The notes under the pieces are model-generated. The model ran no database searches. It was not told the DNA's origin and was given only the letters and a program-made list of their open reading frames with translations. Shown here piece after piece: positions 36,374 to 45,144 of a DNA stretch of 64,000 nt; positions within the stretch are counted from its first letter, which is position 1; the number at the start of each line of letters is the position of its first letter. The position numbers and the translations under genes are program-made. This DNA comes from Paludibacteraceae bacterium (lineage in GTDB: Bacteria > Bacteroidota > Bacteroidia > Bacteroidales > Paludibacteraceae): positions 62,001-126,000 of the forward strand of contig JAGALP010000003.1 of the NCBI GenBank assembly GCA_017625155.1. Reading direction: 5' to 3'.

Positions 36374-38064
36374 TACTTCTGCCAGTTATCTTTCAGCGAA
36401 GCGGTACGGTTGAAGACAAGCTTCTCGGCAGTGGTGTCTGGGTCCACTACGAAATAGCCATGCTTGAGGAACTGGTAGTTGTTGCACTTAGCAATACCGT
36501 TCACTACCTCTGGTGCATGCATCTCGGCTTTCATTGCACCCTCAATCTTGCAGGTAGTTACCTTCAAACTATCAGGATTGAGCAAGTCGCGGAAGTCGCC
36601 TTCCTCAGCCGATGGGTTCTCGCAAGCAAAGAGGCGGTCGTATAGGCGAACCTCGGCATCAAGGCAAGAGTTGCATTCTACCCAATTGATGGTAGATTTG
36701 GTCTTACGGTTACCGCCTTCGGTACCTGACTTAGAGTCTGGGTCGTAGGTTGCATAAACAGTAGTGATATTGCCCTCTGCATCCTTCTCGCAGCCTGTCG
36801 CCTGGATGATATATGCCGCTTTGAGGCGTACCTCGCGGCCACCAGGGCTGAGGCGGAAGAACTTCTTATCGCCTTCCTCTTGGAAGTCGCCACGCTCGAT
36901 GTAGAGCTCCTTAGCAAACTTCATCTCACGGGTACCCAATTCTGGGTGTCCATCGATATTCTCTGCTACAATGGTCTCGCCTTCGCCCTCATAGTTGGTG
37001 ATTACAAGTTTCACAGGGTCGAAGATAGCGCATACGCGTGGAGCAGTCTCTTTGAGTGTCTCACGCACGGTATGTTCGAGCAAGCCGAGGTCAATCATAC
37101 CTTCTACTTTGGTGTAACCAATTTTATCGATGAAGGCGCGGATGGCTTCTGGGGTATAACCACGGCGGCGGAGGCCGCAAACGGTAGGCATACGTGGGTC
37201 GTCCCAACCGCTGACCAATCCCTCCTTCACGAGTTGGAGCATCTTGCGTTTGGACATCACGGTGTAAGTGATATTCAGGCGGTTGAACTCATATTGGCGT
37301 GGGCGGTAGTCGCCTGTAACGAATTGGTCGATATAGTAGTCGTAGAGTGGACGGTGCACCACGAATTCCAGCGTACAGATAGAGTGTGTCACGCCCTCAA
37401 AATAGTCGGATTGACCGTGCGCGAAGTCGTACATTGGATATACGTTCCATGTGCGGCCCGTGCGGTGGTGAGGATGCGTGGTGATGATGCGGTACATGAT
37501 TGGGTCGCGGAAGTGCATGTTAGGATTAGCCATATCAATCTTTGCGCGAAGCACCATCTTGCCATCTTCAATCTCGCCATTTTGCATGGCTTGGAAGAGG
37601 CGAAGGTTCTCGTCGATAGGGCGGTCGCGGTATGGCGATGCTACGCCGGGTTCGGTAGGTGTACCCTTCTGCTCAGCGATCTGCTCAGCAGTCTGCTCAT
37701 CTACGTATGCCTTGCCTTGTTTGATGAACTCGATAGCGAGGTCGTAGAGTTGTTGGAAATAGTCGGAAGCGTAGTAGATATTGCCCCACTTGAATCCCAA
37801 CCAAGCGATGTCTTGCTGGATAGAGTCCACATATTCCACATCCTCTTTAACGGGGTTGGTGTCATCAAAACGGAGGTTACATACGCCGTTGTATTTCTCG
37901 GCGATACCAAAGTCCATGCAGATGGCCTTGACGTGACCGATATGCAGGTAACCATTTGGCTCTGGCGGGAAACGTGTCTGAATTCGTCCGTCGTTCTTAC
38001 CTTCTTGTAAATCTTTTTCTACGATCTGCTCAATAAAATTGAGGCTTCTTTCTTCTATTTCCAT
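36373..38064 (-). CDS. glnS: Glutaminyl-tRNA synthetase
   Basis: A 563-residue class I synthetase that charges tRNA-Gln directly. The HIGH motif is in FPPEPNGYLHIGHVKAICMD (residue ~35), and the KMSKS equivalent is VMSKRKMLQLV (residue ~270). The anticodon-binding beta-barrels occupy the C-terminal ~220 residues. Full length. Direct Gln charging implies that GatCAB is not needed for tRNA-Gln. The promoter at 38096 is divergent from that of the NlpC gene. Confidence 0.96.
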   Translation of the reverse strand: MEIEERSLNFIEQIVEKDLQEGKNDGRIQTRFPPEPNGYLHIGHVKAICMDFGIAEKYNGVCNLRFDDTNPVKEDVEYVDSIQQDIAWLGFKWGNIYYASDYFQQLYDLAIEFIKQGKAYVDEQTAEQIAEQKGTPTEPGVASPYRDRPIDENLRLFQAMQNGEIEDGKMVLRAKIDMANPNMHFRDPIMYRIITTHPHHRTGRTWNVYPMYDFAHGQSDYFEGVTHSICTLEFVVHRPLYDYYIDQFVTGDYRPRQYEFNRLNITYTVMSKRKMLQLVKEGLVSGWDDPRMPTVCGLRRRGYTPEAIRAFIDKIGYTKVEGMIDLGLLEHTVRETLKETAPRVCAIFDPVKLVITNYEGEGETIVAENIDGHPELGTREMKFAKELYIERGDFQEEGDKKFFRLSPGGREVRLKAAYIIQATGCEKDAEGNITTVYATYDPDSKSGTEGGNRKTKSTINWVECNSCLDAEVRLYDRLFACENPSAEEGDFRDLLNPDSLKVTTCKIEGAMKAEMHAPEVVNGIAKCNNYQFLKHGYFVVDPDTTAEKLVFNRTASLKDNWQK

Positions 38065-38095
38065 GTATTCCAGTCTTTAAACTTTAAAAATCGCG

Positions 38096-38126
38096 CAAAG
38101 GTAGTAAAAAAATCGTACATACGCAA
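38096..38126 (-). promoter_or_regulatory. Promoter of glnS
   Basis: Minus-strand TTG (38124-38126), 20-nt spacer, TACCTTTG (38096-38103), 31 nt before the glnS ATG. Confidence 0.8.
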
Positions 38127-38142
38127 ATCTTTCTACATTTTC

Positions 38143-38173
38143 TTGCCTAATTAAAAAAAATGTACTACCTTTG
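38143..38173 (+). promoter_or_regulatory. Promoter of the NlpC/P60 gene
   Basis: TTG at 38143, 20-nt spacer, TACCTTTG at 38166, about 38 nt before the ATG. Confidence 0.8.
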
Positions 38174-38211
38174 CAGGTCTTTTTAATATTTCAATTGGAA
38201 TTGTTGCATTA

Positions 38212-39027
38212 ATGTTTATAGTCAATCGTTATACAGTCACTCCTGTGCGAAAAGAACCATCCGAAGGAAGCGAGCAACTGACACAATTGCTCTTCGGCGA
38301 AGTATGCGAACTCCTTGACCGCCTGCCCCGTTGGACAAAAATACGCTCCATCGTGGACGGACAAGAGGGTTGGGTGGATTTCAAGATGCTTTCTCCTGCT
38401 TATGACCTGTCGCCTGTAATCTATAATCTACCAACCACAGTCGTGGCTGTCCCAATGGCGGTAGCCACAGCTATGGAAACGGGCGAGGAACTAATGCTCA
38501 CACTCGGTACACGCCTCCCAAATTACGTCCACGGTACTTTCGAAGTCCTTGGCAAACAATATTTGATAGACCCAGTTTGTGTGAACAATGCTACACAACT
38601 TTTGAACAGCGACCTTAGTCGCGCTGAACTTCTGAACAATGTTAGTGCAATTGCGCAGACATTATTGAACACCCCATACCTTTGGGGCGGTAAGAACGCA
38701 ATGGGAATGGACTGCTCTGGCTTTACGCAAGTGGTGTACAGCGTGTTCGGAATCAACCTCCTGCGCAATGCGCGTGAACAGATTTCCCAAGGAATAGCAG
38801 TGGCATCGTTGGTAGAAGCACAACCAGGCGATTTGGCGTTCTTTGACCACGCCGACCGCGACCCAGAAGCCACCAATATCTCGCATGTAGGATTACTGTT
38901 GGATAATAAAACAATCATTCACTGTTCGGGATGCGTGCATGTGGATGATATAGATGCTATGGGTATTCATCTATCCAATGGTGAGTTAACCCATCATTTA
39001 GTGCAGATTAAACGTTACCTTCAGTAG
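38212..39027 (+). CDS. SH3b-NlpC/P60 peptidase
   Basis: A 271-residue cysteine peptidase of the gamma-D-glutamyl-diamino acid type, with N-terminal SH3-like domains (residues ~1-130) and a C-terminal NlpC/P60 domain. The catalytic Cys is in GMDCSGFTQ (about residue 167), and His in NISHVGLLL (about 224) and IIHCSG (about 240). No signal peptide is seen, so it may act on peptidoglycan peptides in the cytoplasm, like dipeptidyl-peptidase VI. It is monocistronic. Confidence 0.9.
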   Translation: MFIVNRYTVTPVRKEPSEGSEQLTQLLFGEVCELLDRLPRWTKIRSIVDGQEGWVDFKMLSPAYDLSPVIYNLPTTVVAVPMAVATAMETGEELMLTLGTRLPNYVHGTFEVLGKQYLIDPVCVNNATQLLNSDLSRAELLNNVSAIAQTLLNTPYLWGGKNAMGMDCSGFTQVVYSVFGINLLRNAREQISQGIAVASLVEAQPGDLAFFDHADRDPEATNISHVGLLLDNKTIIHCSGCVHVDDIDAMGIHLSNGELTHHLVQIKRYLQ

Positions 39028-39417
39028 CTTAGTCAAACGCTATTATTAGCATATCTAGCGATTTTAGAGTGCGGAAATTTTAGATATGTTCCTTATTGTA
39101 GAAATAAACATTCGCGCTATATAAGAGTTGATAGCTGACAACTATATATAGCAACTTATTTTGATTGGGAACATTATTGCAGTGAGTGGTAAATTCCATG
39201 ATAGGTAGCGGACGCAATACAACTTAATATGTTTAATTGCCATATACTATATCATAGTGCATGCGCCCTTATTAGGAGTGTAGAGATGCGCGATAGTTTC
39301 TATGTTGGAATACTTGCTTAGCGGATAATACAATAGCGATTGGCAGAGTTCCCCCTATTTTGAAGTATTTTGACATGATTTGTGGGTAAGTAGTAAAGGT
39401 GAAGAGTAGGAGAGGAT
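39028..39417. other. 390-bp convergent gap with one large hairpin
   Basis: No ORF with gene-like composition. The only structure noticed is an inverted repeat at 39116-39152, GCTATATAAGAGTTG against CAACTATATATAGC, pairing over about 14 bp with one bulge around an 8-nt loop; it lacks a T-run. No promoter consensus was found. It separates the convergent NlpC/P60 and maf genes, so the hairpin may end transcripts. Confidence 0.5.
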
Positions 39418-40038
39418 TTATAGAATAGATAGCTCTCGGAGGGTAGCATAGACACGAGAGATGGGGAAACCCATGACATTGAAATAGGAGCCCTCCATTT
39501 TTGTAACTCCCATATAACCTATCCATTCTTGTACGCCATAAGCACCCGCTTTGTCTAGTGGGCGATACTTACTGACATAATAGTCAATTTCCTCCTCAGA
39601 AAGGGTCTTGAATGTGACTTTGGTACAATCGACGAAGGAATGGTGTAGCGTGGTATCGGGTTGTGTAGCGTGGTTTAGAGTGGTGTCTAACCAAGTGAAG
39701 CAGACTGCGGTATAGACCTCGTGGGTTTGGCCACTCAAGCGAGATAGCATAAGTTTGGCATCCGCTTCATCTTGCGGTTTGCCCAACATCTCGCCATTGA
39801 GCCAAACAATCGTATCAGAAGTAATCAAGAGATCGTTCTCCTTGAGCTCACCCGCGTATGCGCGCGCCTTCGCGCGAGATATATACATAGGTATATCCCC
39901 TGCCTTGAGATCAGCAGGATACGACTCATCCGCATCAATAGTGACACAAGTGAAAGGGATATCCAGCCCCGCCATCAACTCGCGACGACGAGGGCTCTGA
40001 GAGCCAAGGATGATATTAATCGGTTTCAAAAGTTCCAT
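39418..40038 (-). CDS. maf: Maf family nucleoside triphosphate pyrophosphatase
   Basis: A 206-residue house-cleaning pyrophosphatase of the Maf/YhdE type. GSQSPRRRELMAGLDIPF near residue 15, ITSDTIVWLNGEMLGKP near residue 72 and LDKAGAYGVQEW near residue 165 are conserved. A loop near residues 118-132 (LDTTLNHATQPDTTLHHS) is longer than in homologues and encoded by an imperfect 20-bp tandem repeat. It lies in a minus-strand run with the ubiA-type and GH13 genes upstream. Confidence 0.92.
   Translation of the reverse strand: MELLKPINIILGSQSPRRRELMAGLDIPFTCVTIDADESYPADLKAGDIPMYISRAKARAYAGELKENDLLITSDTIVWLNGEMLGKPQDEADAKLMLSRLSGQTHEVYTAVCFTWLDTTLNHATQPDTTLHHSFVDCTKVTFKTLSEEEIDYYVSKYRPLDKAGAYGVQEWIGYMGVTKMEGSYFNVMGFPISRVYATLRELSIL
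39641..39690 (-). repeat. 20-bp imperfect tandem repeat inside maf
   Basis: TGTGTAGCGTGGT near 39644 recurs 20 bp later, and a GTGGTTTAGAGTGGTG word follows. It encodes the doubled peptide DTTLNHA / DTTLHHS. It resembles the periodic inserts in trmB, queG and the CPBP gene, without clean 7-nt phase. Confidence 0.6.
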
Positions 40039-40072
40039 GCGCTAACGCGCTTGTTTTAAAAGTTTAAAGGTT
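40039..40072. repeat. GC-core repeat between maf and ubiA-type gene
   Basis: A GCGCTAACGCGC self-complementary core followed by TTTTAAAAG and TTTAAAGG words; it fills the 25-bp gap and runs into the 3' end of the ubiA-type gene. Similar in build to the other GC-core elements. Confidence 0.45.
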
Positions 40073-41035
40073 GGTGGCAATGACATAGGAGAAGAGGACG
40101 CCCATGAACATCACGAACTTGAGGACTTGTTGCACCGTGCGGAATTCACGAGGGGTCTTAGCAAACCATAGAAGCACCAACACACATACCAATGGCACCA
40201 GCAATCCGAACACTAGATAACGGCAAGTGAAGGTGTTCCAAGCAGCAGGGAAAGGCAATACCGCCCAACCAATATAAGCAATCAACGCCATGATACCTAC
40301 CACCAAAGCAGTGACGATAATCTTGGTCCACTTTTCGCCCCAAACAATAGGCAGCGTGCGACACTCCATCTCACGGTCGCCCTCGATATCCTCGATATCT
40401 TTGACCATCTCACGGGCTAAAGTCATCAAGAAAGCAAACACCGCAAAACCACTAAGCCATATATAGAGTTCGCCCACGATAGGAGTGTAAGCAAGCGTTT
40501 CGCCATAGAGGTGACGAAGGTGGTCGGCATTCACGATAGCTACCAACAATGGTACGATAGCCGAAGCAAAAGCCACTACCAAGTTGCCGACTAAGAACAT
40601 ACGCTTGTAGCTAGCCGAATAGAACCACAACAGTCCAGGAATGACGATATAGATAAAGAGTAGCGTCCAACTGCGTGCCCACCACGATACGACTCCGCCG
40701 CAGACAATGCCTACAGCAGTAAGCACCTGGAACATGAGCATAGCCGCATCGCGAGAGATAACACGAGTGACAATCAAGTCATCGGGACGATTGATACGGT
40801 CGATCTTGACATCGAAATAATCGTTGATGACATATCCCCCCGCAGCAATACATACTACGCTGAGAATCAGCAATGTGAGTATCCACCAAGGCATCTGCTC
40901 GGAGAATAGCGCACGCTGCAATAGCGGCGTTGCCACCCAATACTCCATCACAAAGAGCAAGATTGCCAAAAAGCCCAGATTGCCCACACGGAGCAACTTG
41001 AGATAGGGTTTGATGATTTCTGCTAAGCGTTTCAT
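40064..41035 (-). CDS. UbiA family prenyltransferase
   Basis: A 323-residue membrane protein with about eight to nine hydrophobic segments. The first Asp-rich motif NDYFDVKIDRINRPDD lies near residue 70 and the second DIEDIEGDRE near residue 213. The Bacteroidetes versions are often annotated as geranylgeranylglycerol-phosphate geranylgeranyltransferase-like, but acceptor and prenyl donor cannot be decided here. It lies between maf and the GH13 gene. Confidence 0.85.
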   Translation of the reverse strand: MKRLAEIIKPYLKLLRVGNLGFLAILLFVMEYWVATPLLQRALFSEQMPWWILTLLILSVVCIAAGGYVINDYFDVKIDRINRPDDLIVTRVISRDAAMLMFQVLTAVGIVCGGVVSWWARSWTLLFIYIVIPGLLWFYSASYKRMFLVGNLVVAFASAIVPLLVAIVNADHLRHLYGETLAYTPIVGELYIWLSGFAVFAFLMTLAREMVKDIEDIEGDREMECRTLPIVWGEKWTKIIVTALVVGIMALIAYIGWAVLPFPAAWNTFTCRYLVFGLLVPLVCVLVLLWFAKTPREFRTVQQVLKFVMFMGVLFSYVIATNL

Positions 41036-41044
41036 TTTCTCTCG

Positions 41045-41067
41045 CCTTTAACCTCTAACCTTTAAAC
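41045..41067. repeat. Three CCTNTAA 7-nt repeats over the GH13 stop codon
   Basis: CCTTTAA, CCTCTAA, CCTTTAA in exact 7-nt phase lie between the GH13 and ubiA-type genes and provide the last codons (KFKG, stop) of the GH13 gene on the minus strand. Same word as in the CPBP gene and at 59261. Confidence 0.8.
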
Positions 41068-42692
41068 TTGAGTATCACTCCTTTCCAAGCTGGGAGCGAC
41101 AAGCATACTGGGGTATGCGCATTGAATGGGAAACGATACTCTTCGCCAGTGAGCAGGTCTTTGGCTTTGGCTTCTGCTTGTGCTTCGAGTTGCAAATGCT
41201 CGAATGCCTCCTGAGGGATACGCACCTGCATATCCACTTGGCGGTCGTCGAAGTTCAATATTACCAATAGGGTCTGCTTCTTATACTTGCGGATATAGGC
41301 AAACTGCTCGTGCTTGTTAAAGCCCTCGGTTTGGGCATAAGTGAGGTCAAACATATCGCCCTGCGTAATTGCTTTTTCGCTGCGAGCTACGCGCAAGAGT
41401 TGGCGATAGAACTGGCGCAGATTCTTCTGCTCGTCGTCGAGATGAGCCCCATCGAACTTGCCATGATTAGCCCACGCTTGCAGGGACTTCACGCCCCAAT
41501 AGTCGAAGATAGTAGTACGACCATCCATACCCGAGAAGCCCTCGGCATCCATACCTTTCTCGCCGAGCTCTTGTCCAGCATACACCATCACTGGGTTAGT
41601 ACCCAAGGTAGCAGCCACAATCATAGCAGGTTCAGCACACATGCCTCGTCCGCAGAAGAAGCCACTGGCGATGCGCTGCTCGTCGTGGTTCTCCAAGAAA
41701 TAGAGCATACGGTCACGGATATCGTCCACCTTCTGCCATTGGAGAGTGATACCCTCGGCAGGCCAGTTCTTGCTAGTCACGCCACGCAGGTAGTCGTACA
41801 TACCGACTTTATCGTAGAGGTAGTCAAATCCTGCTGCGAGGTAATCGCGGTAGAGGGGAGGATTATATACTTCGGCAATGAAAAGGATATTGGGATATTC
41901 TTTTTTCACTTGTTCAATCACCCATGTCCAGAACTCCACAGGCACCATCTCTGCCATATCGCAGCGGAAGCCATCGACCTGCTTGCTTGCCCAAAAGAGC
42001 AAGATATGCAGCATCTTGTGCCATGTATCAGGAATAGGGTCAAACTGCTTTTCTCCGCCACCTTGGTAGAAGACGCCATAGTTGAGTTTGACAGTCTCGT
42101 ACCAGTCGTTGACCGATGGGTTAGCCGAGAAGCAATCGTTGCCCGTAGCACGAGCAGGGTACTCCTCGTAGTCCTGGATATCGAACTGAGGTGCGAACTT
42201 TTGCCCTGGCATGTAGTAGAAGTTGTTGAGCGGAGAGAATGCCCATTCGGGATTATCGTTTGCGCCCAATGCTTCTACGCCACGAGGTTGAGCGGTGGAA
42301 TGGTATTCGCGTGCCACATGGTTGGGTACAAAGTCGATGATGACATCCATACCCGCTTTGTGGGTGCGCTCAACCAAGTCAGTAAACTCCTTCATACGAC
42401 GACGTTTATCCTCGCACAAGTCGGGATGTACATCGTAGTAATCGGTGATGGCATATGGACTACCAGCCAGTCCCTTGACAATACTAGGGGTGTTGTACAT
42501 GGCAGTAGCGTGACGTATGATACCTGTATACCACACATGGGTGGCACCCAGATCGTGAATGGCGTTCAATGCCTTGGTTGTGATCGCATTCAGCGTACCG
42601 CAACCGTTTTCTTGCATGCTACCTCTATGACGACGCGTTTCGTTGTAGTTAGTAAATGTGCGGGGTAGCAACTGATAAATGATAGGTTTCAA
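41055..42692 (-). CDS. Cytoplasmic GH13 alpha-amylase family enzyme
   Basis: A 545-residue (beta/alpha)8 glycoside hydrolase without a signal peptide. Conserved regions: DVIIDFVPNHVAREY, GFRCDMAEMVPVEFW (Asp nucleophile), ILFIAEVYNPPLY (Glu acid/base) and FLENHDEQRIASGF (His-Asp). It probably acts on short alpha-glucans or glycogen inside the cell. It sits upstream of the ubiA-type gene and downstream of ackA on the same strand; a secreted pullulanase and a CBM26-like secreted protein elsewhere in the window fit a starch-use theme. Confidence 0.9.
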   Translation of the reverse strand: MKPIIYQLLPRTFTNYNETRRHRGSMQENGCGTLNAITTKALNAIHDLGATHVWYTGIIRHATAMYNTPSIVKGLAGSPYAITDYYDVHPDLCEDKRRRMKEFTDLVERTHKAGMDVIIDFVPNHVAREYHSTAQPRGVEALGANDNPEWAFSPLNNFYYMPGQKFAPQFDIQDYEEYPARATGNDCFSANPSVNDWYETVKLNYGVFYQGGGEKQFDPIPDTWHKMLHILLFWASKQVDGFRCDMAEMVPVEFWTWVIEQVKKEYPNILFIAEVYNPPLYRDYLAAGFDYLYDKVGMYDYLRGVTSKNWPAEGITLQWQKVDDIRDRMLYFLENHDEQRIASGFFCGRGMCAEPAMIVAATLGTNPVMVYAGQELGEKGMDAEGFSGMDGRTTIFDYWGVKSLQAWANHGKFDGAHLDDEQKNLRQFYRQLLRVARSEKAITQGDMFDLTYAQTEGFNKHEQFAYIRKYKKQTLLVILNFDDRQVDMQVRIPQEAFEHLQLEAQAEAKAKDLLTGEEYRFPFNAHTPVCLSLPAWKGVILKFKG

Positions 42693-42708
42693 GGTTCTTG
42701 TTTAATTT

Positions 42709-42736
42709 TGAATTATGAATGTTAAATTAAGGATTG
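42709..42736. repeat. 7-nt repeat between ackA and GH13
   Basis: TGAATTA, TGAATGT, TAAATTA, AGGATTG in 7-nt phase lie in the 29-bp gap and run into ackA, supplying its last codons and TAA stop on the minus strand. Confidence 0.65.
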
Positions 42737-43912
42737 GGTGTCGGAAGCAATCATCCACTCTTCATCGGTAGGGATGACACAAACGGTCACCTTGCTATTA
42801 GGAGCAGACAGGATAGCTTCTTCACCACGCACTGCATTCTTGCTTTCATCAAATTCTATGCCAAGATAGGTCAAGCCCTTGATGATCTCACCACGTATAT
42901 AAGCATCGTTTTCGCCGATACCGCCTGTAAACACCAACACATCTACGCCATTCATAGCCGCAGCGTAGGCACCGATGTATTTCTTCACGCGGTAGATGAA
43001 CATACGACGAGCTAAGTCAGCACGTTGGTTACCCTCCTTGACCGCCGCATCAATATCACGTGCATCGCTGGAGATACCACTAACGCCCATTAAGCCAGAT
43101 TTCTTGTTCATGAGGTTGGAGAACTCGGCAGTAGAGAGGTTTTCCTTCTCCATGATATAGGTAGCAGCACCGAGATCCATATCGCCTGCGCGAGTACCCA
43201 TCATCAAGCCCTCGAGTGGAGTTAAGCCCATAGAGGTGTCCACAGATTGACCATTCAGCACAGCCGTACAGCTACCACCGTTGCCGATGTGCGCAGTGAT
43301 GACCTTAGTTTGCTTAGGGTCCACACCTAAATACTCGCATACGCGTGCGGATACATAGCGGTGGGAGGTACCGTGGAAACCATAACGACGAATGGCGTAC
43401 TTTTCGTACAGTTCGTATGGGATAGCGTACATATATGCCTCGTCTGGCATGGTTTGGTGGAATGCAGTATCAAAGACAGCTACTTGTGGTACACCAGGCA
43501 ATGCTGTCTCGATAGCTTCAATACCCTTGAGGTTGGCTGGGTTATGCAATGGAGCGAGTTCTACGCACTTGACAATCATCTCCTTTACCTCTGGGGTAAT
43601 AAGTACAGACTTGTTGAACTTCTCGCCGCCATGCACCACGCGATGACCAACTGCTTGTATCTCTTCCAAAGAAGCGATGCAACCAATCTTCTCATCAACC
43701 AGACTATTCAAAATCAATTGAATACCTACAGTATGCTCTGGCATTGGTTGTTCGATTTTCACTTTCTCGCCATTTGCCAATTTGATTTGCAAGAAAGCAT
43801 CAGGCAAACCGATTTTTTCTACTCCACCCGATACCATAACTGCATGGGTGTCCATATCAAAAAGTTTGTACTTAATACTGCTACTACCGCAGTTTAATAC
43901 TAAGATTTTCAT
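42722..43912 (-). CDS. ackA: Acetate kinase
   Basis: A 396-residue ASKHA kinase converting acetyl phosphate plus ADP to acetate and ATP. KILVLNCGSSSIKYKLFD at the start, GHRVVHGGEKF, GFHGTSHRYVS, TAHIGNGGSCTAV and FTGGIGENDAYIR are the family motifs. It lies 35 nt downstream of pta on the same strand, giving the substrate-level phosphorylation module of a fermentative anaerobe. Confidence 0.97.
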   Translation of the reverse strand: MKILVLNCGSSSIKYKLFDMDTHAVMVSGGVEKIGLPDAFLQIKLANGEKVKIEQPMPEHTVGIQLILNSLVDEKIGCIASLEEIQAVGHRVVHGGEKFNKSVLITPEVKEMIVKCVELAPLHNPANLKGIEAIETALPGVPQVAVFDTAFHQTMPDEAYMYAIPYELYEKYAIRRYGFHGTSHRYVSARVCEYLGVDPKQTKVITAHIGNGGSCTAVLNGQSVDTSMGLTPLEGLMMGTRAGDMDLGAATYIMEKENLSTAEFSNLMNKKSGLMGVSGISSDARDIDAAVKEGNQRADLARRMFIYRVKKYIGAYAAAMNGVDVLVFTGGIGENDAYIRGEIIKGLTYLGIEFDESKNAVRGEEAILSAPNSKVTVCVIPTDEEWMIASDTQSLI

Positions 43913-43947
43913 GTTTACTTATGTGTTTTTAAGGTTAATATTCTCTT

Positions 43948-44961
43948 TTATTTCGCGCCAATGGCTTGGTTGGCGGTGATGATGACCATTTGCACGATGT
44001 CTTGCACTTTGCAGCCACGGCTAAGGTCATTGACTGGTGCAGCAATACCTTGCAAGATTGGTCCTACAGCATCTGCGCCTGAGAAGCGCTCTACCAGTTT
44101 GTAACCGATATTGCCTGCTTGCAGGTCAGGGAAAACAAGCACATTGGCTTTGCCTGCTACTGGTGAACCTGGGGCTTTTTGTGCACCTACGCTCTCCACG
44201 AGCGCTGCATCCAATTGCAGTTCGCCATCCAACGCCAAGTTAGGTGCCAACTCGTGTGCAATGCGAGTGGCTTCGGTCACTTTGTCCACCAGTTCGTGCT
44301 TTGCACTACCCTTGCTGGAGAAGCTGAGCATCGCTACACGTGGCTCAATGCCTCCGAGTGCTTTGGCAGTCTCGGCTGTGGTCACAGCAATCTCAGCCAA
44401 CTCTTGTGCAGAAGGACATGGGTTCACTGCGCAGTCGGCAAACACGAGGAAACCGTTTTCGCCTAAGTGCTTGGCAGGAGTGAACATCAAGAACGCCCCC
44501 GATACAATGTGTACGCCTGGGCGAGTTTTCAAGATTTGGAAAGCTGGGCGGATTGTGTCTGCGGTAGTACCACGAGCACCAGCGAGTTCGCCGTCAGCAT
44601 CGCCATTCTTAATCATCAAGCAGCCCAAATAGAGAGGGTCTTTTACCTTTTCAGCAGCTTGCTCAAGGGTCATACCTTTGGCTTTGCGAAGCTCAAAGAG
44701 CAGATTGGCATACTCTGGCATCTTAGGGTCAGTAAGTGGATCGAGGATAGTTAGGTTTTCGCCTTTTAATACATGCTCGTATCCCTTTTCTTCCGCCATT
44801 TGGTTAATGACGGCAGGGTCGCCAATCAAGATGAGATTGGCAATTTTATCACGAAGGATGATATTTGCTGCCTCTAATGTGCGAGGTTCGTCGCCCTCAG
44901 GTAGCACGATGCGCTGCGGATTAGCTTGCGCGCGCTCAAGCATATGTTTTAGAATTTCCAT
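43948..44961 (-). CDS. pta: Phosphate acetyltransferase
   Basis: A 337-residue Pta of the short form, without the N-terminal regulatory DRTGG domain. RIVLPEGDEPRTLEAANI near residue 19, GARGTTADTIRPAFQI near 130 and the C-terminal QGIAAPVNDLSRGC are diagnostic. It converts acetyl-CoA and Pi to acetyl phosphate. It is the first gene of the pta-ackA operon, with a promoter at 45023-45053. Confidence 0.97.
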   Translation of the reverse strand: MEILKHMLERAQANPQRIVLPEGDEPRTLEAANIILRDKIANLILIGDPAVINQMAEEKGYEHVLKGENLTILDPLTDPKMPEYANLLFELRKAKGMTLEQAAEKVKDPLYLGCLMIKNGDADGELAGARGTTADTIRPAFQILKTRPGVHIVSGAFLMFTPAKHLGENGFLVFADCAVNPCPSAQELAEIAVTTAETAKALGGIEPRVAMLSFSSKGSAKHELVDKVTEATRIAHELAPNLALDGELQLDAALVESVGAQKAPGSPVAGKANVLVFPDLQAGNIGYKLVERFSGADAVGPILQGIAAPVNDLSRGCKVQDIVQMVIITANQAIGAK

Positions 44962-45022
44962 AATTAGATATATATCAGTATGTTTTACAGTTTTTAAGCC
45001 AAAAATACCCTATTTGAGTTTG

Positions 45023-45053
45023 CAAAGTTACCAAAATCTTTGCATATTTGCAA
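45023..45053 (-). promoter_or_regulatory. Promoter of pta-ackA
   Basis: Minus-strand TTG (45051-45053), 20-nt spacer, TAACTTTG (45023-45030), about 62 nt before the pta ATG and divergent from the OmpA gene promoter. Confidence 0.75.
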
Positions 45054-45090
45054 CAAAAAGCAAAATAAAAGCGTTTTTTTCTTGTTTTTC

Positions 45091-45121
45091 TTGGTAGAAT
45101 CAAAAAATAATCGTACCTTTG
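45091..45121 (+). promoter_or_regulatory. Promoter of the OmpA-LysM gene and tRNA
   Basis: TTG at 45091, 20-nt spacer, TACCTTTG at 45114, 23 nt before the ATG. The downstream tRNA at 46665 has no promoter of its own, so this promoter may serve both. Confidence 0.82.
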
Positions 45122-45144
45122 CAGCCAAATTGTGAAAAATCGAC

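Noticed and set aside
36880-38010. 376-codon open frame on the plus strand
   Set aside because: Antisense to glnS, with no recognisable domain and no promoter.
41310-42668. 452-codon open frame on the plus strand
   Set aside because: Entirely antisense to the GH13 gene, whose catalytic motifs are intact. The long frame reflects codon bias of the real gene.
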